Positions 23,801 through 36,120 of a DNA stretch of 64,000 nucleotides are shown piece by piece. The DNA is taken from NCBI GenBank assembly GCA_000328365.1, contig KB303281.1, forward strand, positions 98,825 to 162,824, written 5' to 3'. Source of the DNA: Capitella teleta. Lineage: Eukaryota > Annelida > Polychaeta > Capitellidae. Numbering within the stretch: the first letter of the stretch is position 1; each line of letters begins with the position of its first letter. The translations under genes were made by a program, and so were the position numbers. The notes beneath the pieces are model-generated. The model saw only the letters and a list, made by a program, of their open reading frames with translations, was not told the origin of the DNA and searched no databases.

Positions 23801-26386
23801 TAAGGGTTGATAGTTTTCTGTTTAAGGGTTAATAGCAATATAAAACCCCATCTACGAGTATACAATATGCTCACACGCACACGCCCTCATACACAAAGGG
23901 GCTCTCATAAATGTATCCTATAACCGAGAAGAGAAAGAAAGTAAAAAAGAGAAAAAAAAAAAAAAAAAACCGCTGAAGAAGTCTCAATGTTCATTGAGGT
24001 TTCCATTTCTGTTATTAAATTCTTTAGAAATCAACTTCGTACTCAATTTCTATTGAAATAATAATAGGACAGCATCTCGATCCTCTTGAAATTGTTTTCA
24101 ACGTGTTTGTAGAGGTGTCAAGACTCGAGAAAATGTTTTCATTGGCATTTTTTGGTGTGACAGGTTAAGGTGATGTTTTATTTCTATAGGGAATTGGAGA
24201 AGAAGGAAAAAAAGAGCAATGTCGCCATTATAGCTGCGTCTCAAATAGGCCTGCACGAAAACAGTAAAAATTATAAATATTTTATTATGAATAATATATA
24301 TTATATAGTGTGTAGATATTATTGTGGAAAGCTAATAACGGAGCCTCAAACGTTAAATTTGCTCTTCATGTTTTTCAACTTCGTAACCTCGGGGCGCTTT
24401 CTTCAGAATTTACTAAATTCAATGAATATATTGATTACCAATTTTTAGACTACATGTACCCCGATAGCTTCGAGCGCCGAGTGCTGAAATTTAAATCTCA
24501 AGGTGAGCCGGATCATGCAGCGCTTCTAGTACAATTATGGGTATAACCCAACTCCCTCCCATGTCGCCCCCGAACTCAAGGAGAGATTTTAAAAATTTAT
24601 AGAGTAGAAACTTCTATTTTAATAATTACAAGCATTAAAAAAATGCGTTAAAACCATCCATGTCCTTTACAATAATCGGTTACTATAGATATAATATTAT
24701 ATGGCCATACAGGGAGAACAAACGTAACAAGAAGCATATTTCTATCAGGAAGCAAACATGTATGAAGGACACAAGAGATCAATGACCAAGGTACTTAATA
24801 TGCCGCGAATAACAGAGACGCGCAGTGAAGTATGTAAGATTGATTGGAGAACATTGACAGCGAAATAATTGAGGCTCTTCAATCCGCTCAGAACCACTAA
24901 GAGATACTCCCTAAAAAATCAAAGAGACTGTTGACAAAAAGAAGAAAAATATCATATCATGTCGAGGTTATGAAAGCTACCAAAAACTTGATCACAGAGG
25001 CACTTTGGGGAGTTGCTGCTCCGAATCCTACTCAAGGGGCAGAAAAATGAACAAACAAACAAAATCAGCTGCATAGTGATCAGAACAAATATTAAGAGAA
25101 CGTGAGAGAAAAACCAGAAACGCCCCGAAGACCAGGAAGAGTAAATGAAATTCATTGAAAATAATATAACCTGATAGTATCTATCTATTATTATATTTTG
25201 TACAAATCAGGAGCCTTCATAAATATGTCCATTGTTATTATTTATGTTTACTTTGTTGGTACATTGTATTATTGTGATTGTTATTAATTGATTCATTTTT
25301 TTTCCCTACTCTTATCGATAAATCCCAAGGGTTTTTTATCCTGCATACCACCATAGAGAGTAGTACACAGCGCCAGGCCTTGTTACGCAGTTGGGCAGCA
25401 CTGCAGAGTCACCGAAGAATTACAATTATAACGGATTACAATTACAATTCACAATCATAACGCCCGTGACCTGATCGGGTCTCGAACCCGGGACCTCGAC
25501 CCCCACTGTCGGCATAGGATTGCAGACAGCGGTTTAACCCATTGTGCTATTCGGTGTCCCCTAGCGCACGCAAAGCAGAATTTATGTTATTTCCATTCCG
25601 TTTTTTTTTTTTTTATCATTTTCATTTTTATTGTATCTAAGAGTCTAAAAACGGCGCGGCCAAGCAGCATCTACCAGTGACAGGGGCTTCAAGAGAGGAG
25701 AAGATGCCGTGCTGAGACATTCAGCCTATGACTTGATGCTGTCTTGTGTGTTTTAAGTTGTTTTTTTGTTTGTTTTTTTTGTTTTTTTTTTATTAATCTA
25801 ACAGATCATGTCTTCAAATACCGTATTCTGTGCTGGATATATATACTATGAGGCATCTAGGTAACTCGCAAATTCAGAAGATAAATAAATTGGTAACATT
25901 TTCTCTAACTCACCTGATGAGGTCGAGGAAGGAGTCGGCAATGTTGCCTTTGTCTGCGGACCCCTCAGATTCGATGTTGATCCTAGATCCGGGTTTTATA
26001 GTGGACACTAAGAGGATTCCCAGTAGGACAGCGATGAGCGTGGTGCTCATGTAGTACACAATGGCGTACAATCCTAACTTCCCGGAAGCTTTCGCGTCGA
26101 GGCCTGCCAGCCCAGAGATGAGTGAAGAAGTTATCAGAGGGATGATGAGAGCTTTCAACATTCGCATCAGGAGATCTCCAGGAAATCGGAAATACATTTG
26201 CTCCCGTTCGCTCAGATTAGCGGATCTGACCGCCGCGCCGACTCCAATGCCCAGTCCGAGGGCGACCACGAGTAGGATAAGGAGAAGGTTGTCCTTGGCA
26301 ACCTTGCATGTCTTCTGTTTGCATGATGACTGCTTCTTCCTCTCCACCTCTTCTTCCGCTTCCCAACTCTTCATTTGGTCGTTCAT
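20826..26386 (-). CDS. Sodium-dependent excitatory amino acid (glutamate/aspartate) transporter, SLC1A family
   Basis: Eight exons on the minus strand: 26386-25914, 22274-22232, 22164-22041, 21984-21810, 21747-21514, 21456-21262, 21208-21074, 21018-20826. They join in frame to exactly 523 residues plus stop, the normal length for the family. Exon 1 carries the cytoplasmic N-terminus and the first three membrane helices. The extracellular loop between helices 4b and 4c has N-glycosylation sites NIT and NCT. The [11 protein letters not shown] region, the NMDGT substrate/sodium motif and DRFRTMVN are all intact. The second Arg of DRFR matches EAAT3 Arg447, which binds the side-chain carboxylate of glutamate, whereas neutral-amino-acid ASCTs lack it. 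I therefore infer a plasma-membrane Na+-coupled glutamate/aspartate transporter. The intron between exons 1 and 2 is 3.6 kb; the others are 53-67 nt. It is convergent with TTLL10. Confidence 0.95.
22275..25913 (-). other. Long intron 1 of the glutamate transporter gene
   Basis: A 3.6 kb intron in a gene whose other introns are about 55 nt. It holds a tRNA-derived SINE (25304-25561), a long A-run near 23950, T-runs near 25600 and 25760, and near 23095-23225 a segment with partly symmetrical cttaaat/attaag ends that resembles short non-autonomous repeats. I see no further coding exon. Confidence 0.7.
25304..25561 (-). mobile_element. tRNA-derived SINE, copy 1
   Basis: Read on the minus strand, the element starts with a tRNA-like head: an A-box-like tagcacaatgggttaaaccg and a B-box ggttcgagacc about 45 nt further on. 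A shared body (gactctgcagtgctgcccaact) and a tail cccttgggatttatcgataa follow. By eye most of its length aligns with the plus-strand copy at 35070-35330. It lies in SLC1A intron 1, antisense to the plus strand and sense to the transporter gene. The near-canonical B-box suggests this is the younger copy. Confidence 0.85.
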
Positions 26387-26891
26387 GATTGCTCCACTGT
26401 TGACTGATACTGCTGCTGTGTCACCGTATTTCTCTCAGTTCCGAATTTAAAGTAGATTCAGTTTTGGTCTATTGGTTCGCTCGTCTTTTGCTTCGCCTTA
26501 AAGCTCGATCAAAGGTATTTATTAGGAAAAAGCACAAATATTGAGAGCTAAAAAAAAATAAAATAAAAAAGAGTTGACGAACACAAACACTTATTCCAGG
26601 GTTCACCACTTTAGTGATACGAAGGTTATCCGAGCTATAGACACCGGGTTCGGGACCCTTCACAAGCTGTTGTGCCTGATTAAATTTCGATTGCTTAATC
26701 AAGTGGATTGGCACACAATAAATAGCCAGCTCATGGTCATATACCACGAAACTGGCCCTAAAATATGCACTGAAGTACATCGATCGCGTCGATCTCCCAA
26801 GACGCGCTAAGTACGTGTTCTTGTGAAAGCAAATCAAGAGAGAGAAGGACGCTATCATTTTTATGATCATTTCTTTCGCTTTTATCATTAT

Positions 26892-26898
<7 letters not shown>

Positions 26899-26934
<36 letters not shown>

Positions 26935-26935
26935 C
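26899..26935. repeat. Long T homopolymer
   Basis: A run of more than 30 T. Read on the minus strand it could be an old poly(A) tail, but no retroelement body is recognisable beside it. Confidence 0.85.
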
Positions 26936-29065
26936 AATCGATCCCATAAATTATTGACATTTCCCACCAGTATATACGTGCAGAGTGTAAAAAAAAAGAG
27001 AATACACATAAAAACTCTATACAAAAAACCCCACCTATCCAGTTGGCAAATTATCAGAGAAGAAGAAGAAAGGATTGGGGAATCAGTCAACCGAATTATA
27101 CACAGGAATGCACCTATCCGTTATTTTGAGTATGCACGCCTACGTTGTTTATAGCACAGCTGAATTAGCAATTTAGATAGCAATCGCCTGGTCGAATTAA
27201 CATAGTGAATACCAGGATTTTTTTGATTTACATGTACGCGAACCCAATCAACATTATTATGTGCAAAGTATATAATAAAGCTTGTGATACAGCCACGGAG
27301 CTTACCCCCTTACGTTTGCAAGCAATGTCTATCTCTGAAGTATATGCGTGTAACCAATAATTATAGATGGTAGAGACCAGTCAGGGTCCTTCTGTCAATC
27401 CGTATAGGCAAATCGTGCCGAAGCTATTCATTTCGATGCAAATGGTCCCTTTAATTCAGATCCAAAAGAACTAAAGAAAAAATTCCCCAAATCTGCGTGC
27501 AATGTTAAAATCCTGATTTTCATTGCTAAAATGCCTATCAAATAATTGATTATGTATCACTTCACTCCGAACCCCATATTCTAGTTGGGGTATCAAATGA
27601 CGAGCCCCAAAAATAGGACTATAAATATGTTAGTATTATTATAGTAAGATTTTAATCTTGATATTTTTTCACTATTTTTTGTCGAGCCCAACAGATCTTG
27701 ATGTACATGTATACTAACCAGAATGGACCAAAGTAGTCTATCTACTCCAAGTTAACGATTTCAATGATTTACAATGAACTGCGTTCTTTCGAGAAAATGT
27801 TACAAAACAGGTCGCAGTGCCAAAAGCACGCAGATATAAAAGAAACAAATACTTGGTATGGTTATGGTCTGACATTTCGTGCTGCTATTCCTATCATTTA
27901 TTTTCCGATTTCATCAACTTTGATACCGATATATCTCAATCAATGGAATGCACCCAACATTCGGCGATACTTTCACTCTTGGTGGCAAACAGGACCCCCA
28001 GACCATGGCTTCATCGGATGCATAGATAAGGTTTCCCCCCTGCACCATTCTTTTGATGTTGCTTTGATTGTAGCACTAATTCTTTTCTTAAAATCAAAAT
28101 GAAGCAGAGAGTTTGTATTGAAGCGCCATGCAGCAGATGATATTCCATAAATACATATTGCTTGTTCGGGACCTCATCCGATTCAGCTCTGTTTGCGACC
28201 ACACACCACTTAAATTCAATTCAAAACAAAATTATTCGGACTCAATGGTCCATGCAAACGGGTAAAGGGGAAAAGGTGAAAGAAACGTACATTAGTCATT
28301 AGTTGTACACAGATAAATAAAGAGCGCATCAAAAAGATCACATTGGTGTTAATTGACAGACACTTATTCCAAAAACGCCAAATTTTTAATTCAAAGATAC
28401 CGCACTCAGTGTCGTATTAACAAGTGCGGATATAATGCTGTTAGATGACTCATTCAGCCGACATACAAAGCGGTACATTAGATTACTGGCAAAGAACCAG
28501 GAACATCAACTTCAACAAACATATTTGAGCAGCACTAGATGTATAAAATATCTAGGCACAGGTAATATAATGTGCAATGCATCATTGTAAGCTACATACA
28601 ATTTGCGTATATACTCGTAGACGCCACTTTGTAATGACACCACTGTCACACCAGGGATACGAGATATACATTGAAGAGCAATAGGTTCTGAATAGTCGGA
28701 CTTTCAAATTAGGCGAACACATAAAAAAAAATATTTGTCAAAGTATTTCCCTGGACATATAGCTTTCGACATTGACGATTTACATCAGTATCATCAGACA
28801 AATCATCACAAATACTCCAAAGGACAAAGATATTTGGCTTCGTGACATATACATTCATTATTTCAGTGCACAGATAGAAGTCAGGGAAAACAGCTTGTGT
28901 GTTGCCCTTTCATTGCACTATCATGACAGAGCTTTTTCTTCTCGAAATAACCTTATAACTATGCCGAAACGACACTGAGTGTGGTTCATCGGAACCTCCC
29001 GCTTTCAATCACGCTCAGAGCGATATTTATCATACATGTACTTAATTTCGCTTGAATACTAGTAA

Positions 29066-29067
<2 letters not shown>

Positions 29068-29102
<35 letters not shown>
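29068..29102. repeat. Long T homopolymer
   Basis: A run of about 35 T with no recognisable retroelement attached. Confidence 0.85.
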
Positions 29103-29105
<3 letters not shown>

Positions 29106-30224
29106 TAATGTCGTGGTGTGAAGTCACAAGATATTCATAACTTTTCAAAACACAAAAACATTGACGAAAGGGTGTTCAAAGGCCTCTGACATCAGCTTCT
29201 TAATTATTATATATGTGCTAGTGCACATGACATGGTGGTCGCCAACCTATGATATCACTTCGGACACACTTCTTCGACTCGTGATTGGACAGACCAACTT
29301 CCTTCTTCCAATCAGAATCGTCAAATTCCTGTCAATACGCCTGCGCACAGGTCAGCCATTATAGTATACCAAACTCGGATCTTCTTCTTCTATGTGCCTT
29401 AATTGCTTAATTATGAGCGTTGGCGATCATGGCTCGATACCGCACCGTCTCCCACAATATGCAGTGTATTGATATTTTATATAATAAATAGGTTATACTT
29501 GGTATTCCATGTTGCATAGTACAATACTCGTTGTTAGCCATATCCATAAAGACGGGAAAAAAAAATCATGCGATCGAATAACTAAGTAACTAATAAACAA
29601 GATGGAACATCAACCTAGCTCTCATTTAAAAAAATAAATGGTCATAGCGTGTCCCCGAGCTGAGCCACTCGCACTTTCACACAAATTATGAAATAAATGT
29701 TTATTCAATATAAAATTCATACTATGTGGGTGAATATACAGAAGAGGTAAAACTGAGCTCAAATTTGCTAAAACATTATTAATTTGCATAAAATTTGAGC
29801 TATTTTTGCTTCACCAAAACCGGAATTTGCGATAATCAAGTAACGAAGACAGGGGGGGACACATAAGAACCACTTTTCACGATGTCCAATCTGCTTTATA
29901 TGCAAGCTAATCACCATATCTATGCAAAAACCTTCCTGATCCTCAATTAAAGAAAACAGTAACCAGGAATACAGGCATATGAAATGACAGGTCCAAATAC
30001 ACAAGTACAGCTCATACAATATATCATCAGTCATTTGCAAACAAGACATTCAGTTCAATAATTCGGCCACCTCTGTAACCATAGAAACAGCCAGATAAAC
30101 GGAGGGGCTAGAAAACGTAACCATATCATTTGAATGTTATCTCAAATCAAAGCCAAATTACAGTATAACCTCAGCTATATAGGATAAACTGAAAAAGTGC
30201 CAAGAATGTTGAGGTTTTTTTTTC

Positions 30225-30230
30225 TTTATT
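30225..30230 (-). terminator. Candidate poly(A) signal of REC8
   Basis: AATAAA on the minus strand, 234 nt past the REC8 stop codon. It lies in AT-rich DNA where chance matches are common. Confidence 0.4.
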
Positions 30231-30463
30231 AGAAAAATAGAATTCAAGCTGCAAAAAAATTTAAACAGGAAAAATAAATAATTCTACAAGAGAAAAGTAA
30301 TGAAAACATTTTCAAAAGCAATTCAAAAGAAACATCAAAAATAAATAATTCTCAAAGACTTCATAATATATCATTCACACAAGCACAAAATAACTTATTT
30401 TAATAAATTAAATATTATAATAAATTAAGTTAATCTTAAATATTGTTTCAATAAATCAAATTT

Positions 30464-33400
30464 TCATGGAGAGACGTAAGTGGAAGCTGGTGTGGGCTGA
30501 CTCCATTTGATTCCCCTGGACAACTCAATCTCCCCAAACGGCTCCCTCTGAACGGCAGATATCAGCTCGGAGGCACACAGCTCTGGAATCAACAGTAATT
30601 AGGAATAATTTTATACAAGTCCAATAACAAACCTAGCAGAGCTGAGAAAGTGTGAGCAGCCATGCGCTTTGATGTAGAGGAAGGGGGACAAATTTCTCGG
30701 AAAGTCGTCCCAATTTGATCAGTTGTTGAAGAATCAAACTTACTGAGAACAAAAAGAATAAAAGTGGATGAATTACAAACATTCATCACTTACAGCCAAA
30801 CAGAGAGCTGATCTGGGGATGAATCTTTGGAGGAAGAAGATCCGGATAATTCTGGATCAAGAAGATCTTGGGGAGTGATCTCAATGTCTTCAGGGATACC
30901 CATCAGTTGGGATCCTTCTCGAAGAAGAGGCTCCTCCGTGTTCCGTGACTCGGATAAATTGAGATATGACAAAGAGCTGAAATAAATATCAATGGTTCAT
31001 TTCAGAGTGGTTACCATGGAAACCCTCACTGTTGAGGTGATGGGAGTGCGCTCTCATTTAGAGATGTCCCGGCATCCAATTGAGATCTGGAAATGCTCTC
31101 ATTGGGCACCAACAAGCTGGCTTGAGCTGATGCTTCACGAACCTCTTCCCTACTCTCATCCATCATTCTCTGCAAATAAAAAACTGAATCAATGGAGACT
31201 TAAATGGTCACCAACCACAGGAGAAACGCCCAGAAGCGGAAGATACGCTTGTTCTCCTGGAGGAGTGTCTTTCTCAGATGAACTTGATGATGTTCCTGAT
31301 AGGCGAACATCGTATAATCATGTTATCAAACAATTTGCAGTTGGATACCTAAATCAGGAACAGTCCAAGCCACTTCTCCCCTCTCGGAGTCAGTTTCAGA
31401 TCTATGCCGTACGACTGTGTTTCTGACCCAAAGCCTTTTGAAAGCTTTACGCTGCATTTCTGCAAAGCAAAAAAAATTAATAAAATGCACTAAAATTGAT
31501 GATTTCTATTCTCACGTTTGCGTGCTGGTTCATGGAAAAGCTCAGTTAGAGATGGCCACATGTTTGGATACGACTGCAAAAAGACATAACTTGCAACCGC
31601 TGAAATAAATATGAAACGCATCTTACAAGGGGAGCACAGGTGGCTCCTCCATGCTGGAAATTCAGTCTCTGCTGCTCTTTGCTCAGCTGTGACTCAGCAT
31701 CAACGATGAGTTTTTTCAGCCGTCTTGCCCTTCGTAAAGGACTGGGAGTGACAGGTGGGGGCGAAAGAAGCATCTGGAAGTCTCTCCTCTGAAGGAATTA
31801 ATTTAATAATTGTATGACTTTTGCAATTCAGGAGCATACCCTTCGCTTCTTCGGGACAGGGGAGGAGGGTGGAGTGACGGATTCAGCCCTGGGAGGGCGT
31901 TTGGTTAAGGGATCACGGATAGCGTCTTCAGGGTCAGGACAAGGGCCGAAGGTCTCCTCAGTTGGGGGAAGTAGTCCTCTGTTAAGACACATTAGTGATT
32001 TGATTTCATGAGGATTTTTATGCCCACTGGTCCATGTCGGTTTCAGTCGGGATGAGGAAATGCCCAAATTCTTCCTGATTTTTAGCAAGCGGATCCTCAT
32101 CTTCTGTGGAAGCCTCTGCTTCAATTAACGGCGGAAGGTCTTTCTCCCCCGGGATCTACAAAATGAGGTTTTGATTCCCTTATCAGCGAATGAGTACATC
32201 ACCTACCTGAATGTCAATGATACGCGGCATTGGAGACTCCACGAGTGTAATTTGCTCTTTGCTTGCCTGAAGCGGACTGCCCATATCTACAACAAATTCT
32301 GATTAAGTTTAAATAATGAAATTATATGAAGGAAAAATAGTCTGGTAAAGAACAGAAACATTCAATTTTAAAAACAAAACAACAATCAACAAGGAACTAA
32401 CAAAAAACAGAATTATATTTTCTCATTAAGCAAGAAACTCGCATCAACATTGATTCTGAACCTGCTCTGAAACTTGGTGATTTCATCTCTAGACTGGATG
32501 GGGTCCCAATTTGGGCAGATCGGCCTGGACTTGCAATGGCAAAGTATTCCTTCAGAGTCATGAGAGTGTAAAAAATGATTCACAAAATGATTTTTTTTTC
32601 TTTTATATATATTGGTCAGAGAGGAGACAAAAGCAATCATGTAACAGGTAATCTGACAAGACAATTGATAAAATTGACTTACAATATTCGGCATTTCATC
32701 CAAATTAAGGTTCATCTGAAAAAAATCCTGATCAGCCAACATGCAGTCCTCTATAATTGGAGATGCAAGGACTTCCCGCCTGGTGAAATATGACGTAACC
32801 ACCTGAACTGAATTTCTGAAAAAAACAAACCTCGCTTGTGCTTTGAGATCAATATCCAAAGTAGGGACAAGGCTGGCATGGAATTTCGTCAGAAGATTAG
32901 TAACATCGCCTGAAATAAAGAGAAAATATTCAACAGCTATAAGAGCCAACAAGTTTTTTTTTTCATACTGTTGAGAATCTTCTGCTGCTGATCGTAAACT
33001 TTGACGACTCCATACATGAGTTGAGAGGAGAGGTAGAGAGAAAGTCTTGGTCGGGATAACCCTTCCCTGGATGCTGGATGCTGCAGCATCAAGTAGCGAA
33101 TGATGTCATCACTGGAGAGGAGATGGGATTAATCTTGTGAAATATATTTGGGCACTTTTCTCACCATGATTTCTGCACATTGACCCTGATGTAGTCTCTC
33201 CTGCTCAGACCTGTGCCACGGGTCGCTGCAATCCTGGCAAAAAGTAAACATATTTGCTAAGCATGCTGCTATGCAATGATCATGCATGGATTCATGTAGC
33301 AGCAATAACAATGATATCTTTCTTGATTAATGGGGTTTTTCTTTCCTTAATTTGTCCTTTTTCTTCTCTCTTATCTTTTTTTTTCTTTTCATGGTGTATA

Positions 33401-34011
33401 ACCTTACGAGATGGTGTGTATATATATATATATATCTGTGTATTATGTTCAAGATTTGCATACTGTAGACATGCTTATATTTTATTATTATTGGCAAAGA
33501 TAATATTTGCCGTTTTCTATATTTTGGTTATATTGGCGATATTAAATTAATTTTGGCAAATCTCTAAGTAACATTCACATTGCTAAAGAAAAGTATTTCT
33601 TTATGAGGATTATTATATATTAGTGTTTCTTGTATGAATGATAGAAGTCTTCTTATAACAATATAATTTGGTTCTTATTCTCATTTCCAAAACCTCACGC
33701 AATGACTGAATGAGTAAATCATAAATGACTTTAATATTTATTATCAGTGTTTTTTGGGGGGGGTTTTTTCACGTGATTTTTTTTTTTTTTTTTTTTTGCC
33801 AAAAAAAGTTAGTTTTTGGAGCACAATATCTGTTTCGTTCCGAATCATCGTGAAGTGTTGTTTTTCGGTTATTTCTATTTTTAATCGAACAATAAACTAA
33901 ACTAAAGTAAACCACCTTATCTTATCTTATAGGATAATAGGGGATAATAGCCTACCATATTATTCCGAATTTCCCACCACGTTTCTGTAGCAAATCTTGG
34001 CTGAAGAACAT
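30464..34011 (-). CDS. REC8: Meiotic cohesin kleisin subunit REC8
   Basis: Exons (minus): 34011-33956, 33233-33165, 33111-32969, 32909-32683, about 32493-32439, 32286-32207, 32155-32028, 31978-31840, 31788-31627, 31573-31516, 31459-31349, 31295-about 31216, 31169-31030, 30976-30794, 30742-30633, 30582-30464. They join in frame to about 620 residues. The N-terminus MFFSQDLLQKRGGKFGIIW followed by IAATRG and RLSLYLSSQLMYGVVKVY is the kleisin N-domain that binds SMC3. The C-terminal winged helix (KRMAAHTFSALLELC, then AVQREPFGEIEL) binds SMC1. Both ends resemble vertebrate REC8 more than RAD21. Family knowledge: REC8 closes the meiotic cohesin ring and is cut by separase. Uncertain points are the start of the 32493 exon (32529 is also possible) and the 31216 donor (31219 is also possible). 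Most introns are 46-59 nt. Confidence 0.9.
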
Positions 34012-35069
34012 GATTTCGATGATGGGCAGTCACATTCGAGAAGGATCGTAAATATGAGCGAAAGTTGACCACACGTCAAGATAATTTTTTCGCGCTTCAG
34101 TCACGTGGCAGTTCAAATTTCCCGCCACTCCAGTTGCATCAAGTCTGAGTGAGAGAAATATGAATAAATGTTTCTCCTTCATTTTGACAAATAGTTGTAC
34201 AATATGAGTCAACAAAAATCGATAACAATTATATAATCATGCAAAAGTACTAGAGAGTGACGACAACATAATTATTAATGCAAGCTGAAATTGGACTGTA
34301 CCACTCGGATGAGATGCGCACTTCTGAAGATTTACTGCGAATAAAAAGTTAAACCCAAACATAATCAGGTCGGATGTTCGGCCTTTTCGCAGTTTGAATA
34401 TAATCCACGGGTATTCGGGATCTGGCATAAAATGGGGCTAGTCGGAGAGGGTCGAGATAGCTGCAATAATTATAATTATATGCAGCTGGCTTTAAATTTT
34501 CAGCATGCTTTGAATTCAAAGCCAGATAAGTTGACGACAGCTTTTAACTGGTCAAACAACGAAAAAGTGAAGGATGCAGAAGATTTTATTGTTTTCGATT
34601 AGCAGATGAATGAAGCTGTATTGAATTTTTAAATGGGTTAATGGAATTCTCCATGCAACTCCATGCAATGGTTTTCACATTGCGAATACAGCATAATCAC
34701 AATTATATATTATGTCAAACCTCTATAAGTCAAATTACTCTATACAGTCAAAGGTTGCTATTACGAACTTGGATATATAGAACTTCCGGTTACATAGAAC
34801 TATCTTTGGATTCTCGCTATAGATATCCCTATCATTAAACAATGCAAGTTCATCGGATAATACGAACTCCACATTGTTCAAACTTTGAGTTAATAGGACC
34901 CAAATATCCAGTCCCCTGAAAAGAGATGACTCCTTCTATTACGAACACACAATAGGAAATTTCAACATTATCCGCCCATGAAGCTATTGTTTACTATTTT
35001 CGAGTCGATCCCTCACTCGCCTTGCTTTGCCGATCATTCAACTGTCATTACACACCTATTCTAGAGGCA

Positions 35070-35330
35070 CTGAATTGCTCAGTTGATTGGACCGGCTAAC
35101 TGCAATCGTATGCCGACCAGGAAGATCGAGGTCCCAAGTTTGAGACCCGATCGAGCCACAGGCTTCATGATTGTGAATTAAAATTGTAATTTGTTATAAT
35201 TAAAATTCTTCAGTGACTCTGCAGTGCTGCCCAACTGTGTAACAAGGCCGGGTGCTGTGTACTACTATCTATGGCCGAATGAAGGAAAAAGAACCCTTGA
35301 GATTTATCAATTAGAGAAGGGGGGAACCGA
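35070..35330 (+). mobile_element. tRNA-derived SINE, copy 2
   Basis: Plus-strand relative of the SINE at 25304-25561. It has a diverged tRNA-like head (B-box-like agtttgagacc), the same gtgattctt/ctgcagtgctgcccaact body and a cccttgagatttatc tail. It differs from copy 1 at many positions, including the B-box, and so looks older. Confidence 0.8.
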
Positions 35331-35448
35331 CCCTCTGTTCTTGTGCCCGTATCACCCAAGTGCATTGGGTGGAGCCAAAAAACCCAGCAAGACTCATGCC
35401 TCATGCTTCACACCTATTTTAAATCAAAGCAGAAATAAACTCGGCAAA

Positions 35449-35640
35449 ATGTCTAGTCTACGACAATCAATACCAAGCAAGTTGGATACAAATGCAAACG
35501 CTGAGGATTGGTGCAGATGGGAGCAGGATTTTGTTTTTACTTCGCTGCCCGCGGAAATCAGCAAGAAGCCGAAAGCCATACAGGTTGCCATCTTGCCTTG
35601 GGAACTGGGAACTTGTGATTAGAACGAATGACCAAAAGTT
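35449..35640 (+). mobile_element. Gag-like fossil of a Gypsy-type LTR retroelement
   Basis: A short stretch starting MSSLRQSIPSKLD resembles the N-terminus of the gag protein of Gypsy-like elements (pattern NAEDWCRWEQDF, then KKPKAIQVAIL). No LTRs or other parts were recognised next to it. It is a broken remnant of unknown age; recognition rests on a weak protein pattern. Confidence 0.4.
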
Positions 35641-36005
35641 ACTCTCAACATTTGTGCTTGCAGAAGGTAGGCATCTGATGATTACGAAACTGTATTGAGT
35701 AAATTTAATTAGTAGTAAATAGCATAATAGGTCAATGGGTACAGTCATTCGATACCCCTTATATCTAAAGCAATTATTATGCGATCAATGTGAAAATAGC
35801 ATCATTGGACGCAGAACAGAACAAGGGTTACAAAAATGTATATTTTTAGGATGATACATTGTTAATTCATTAATTATGGATAATTAACATGACCATCAGA
35901 CAAAATCACAATCAAATAATTGAAAATAAATTGTTTTGCGTGCATTTTCTCCAAGTGAATGCTTGATTTTATGCCTCAATAAATACATTGGCTTGCTACG
36001 TAGTA

Positions 36006-36120
36006 CAGTATAATCTCGATATGTCGAATTTCAAGGGACTTTGAGTTATAGAGCATTTGAGATATAATACTGTCGAATATCAGTACACTGTCACTCGTTA
36101 TAACGACGGCTGCGCTTAAC
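36006..36120. mobile_element. Possible pogo/Tigger-type DNA transposon end
   Basis: The sequence cagtataatctcgatatgtc directly follows a TA dinucleotide and resembles the inverted-repeat ends of pogo-like Tc1/mariner elements (CAGT-ATAAYCTCG-type, TA target). Similar phrases (tatagag, gagttata) recur near 39950. No transposase and no matching opposite end were found. Confidence 0.3.

Larger units (their letters stand above)
26387..30463. other. Intergenic region between SLC1A and REC8
   Basis: No gene recognised. It should contain the SLC1A promoter and 5' leader (just above 26386) and the REC8 3' UTR (below 30464; minus-strand AATAAA at 30225-30230). Long T-runs lie at about 26899-26935 and 29068-29102. 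A fragment near 29368-29450 faintly resembles LINE 3' ends but is too short to assign. Confidence 0.5.

Noticed and set aside
25440-25561. A tRNA gene on the minus strand
   Set aside because: The A- and B-box-like sequences are good, but the acceptor stem does not close and the body and tail recur at 35.1 kb, so it is the head of a SINE.
29368-29450. A LINE 3' end (cttcttcttctatgtgcc and gcgttggcgatcat)
   Set aside because: It resembles 3' ends of some LINEs by memory only and is too short to support a call.
31170-31219. The strong-looking donor G|GTGACC for the REC8 intron near 31212
   Set aside because: It would give a phase that puts a stop four codons into the next exon. Only the phase-0 donors at 31216 or 31219 keep the frame.
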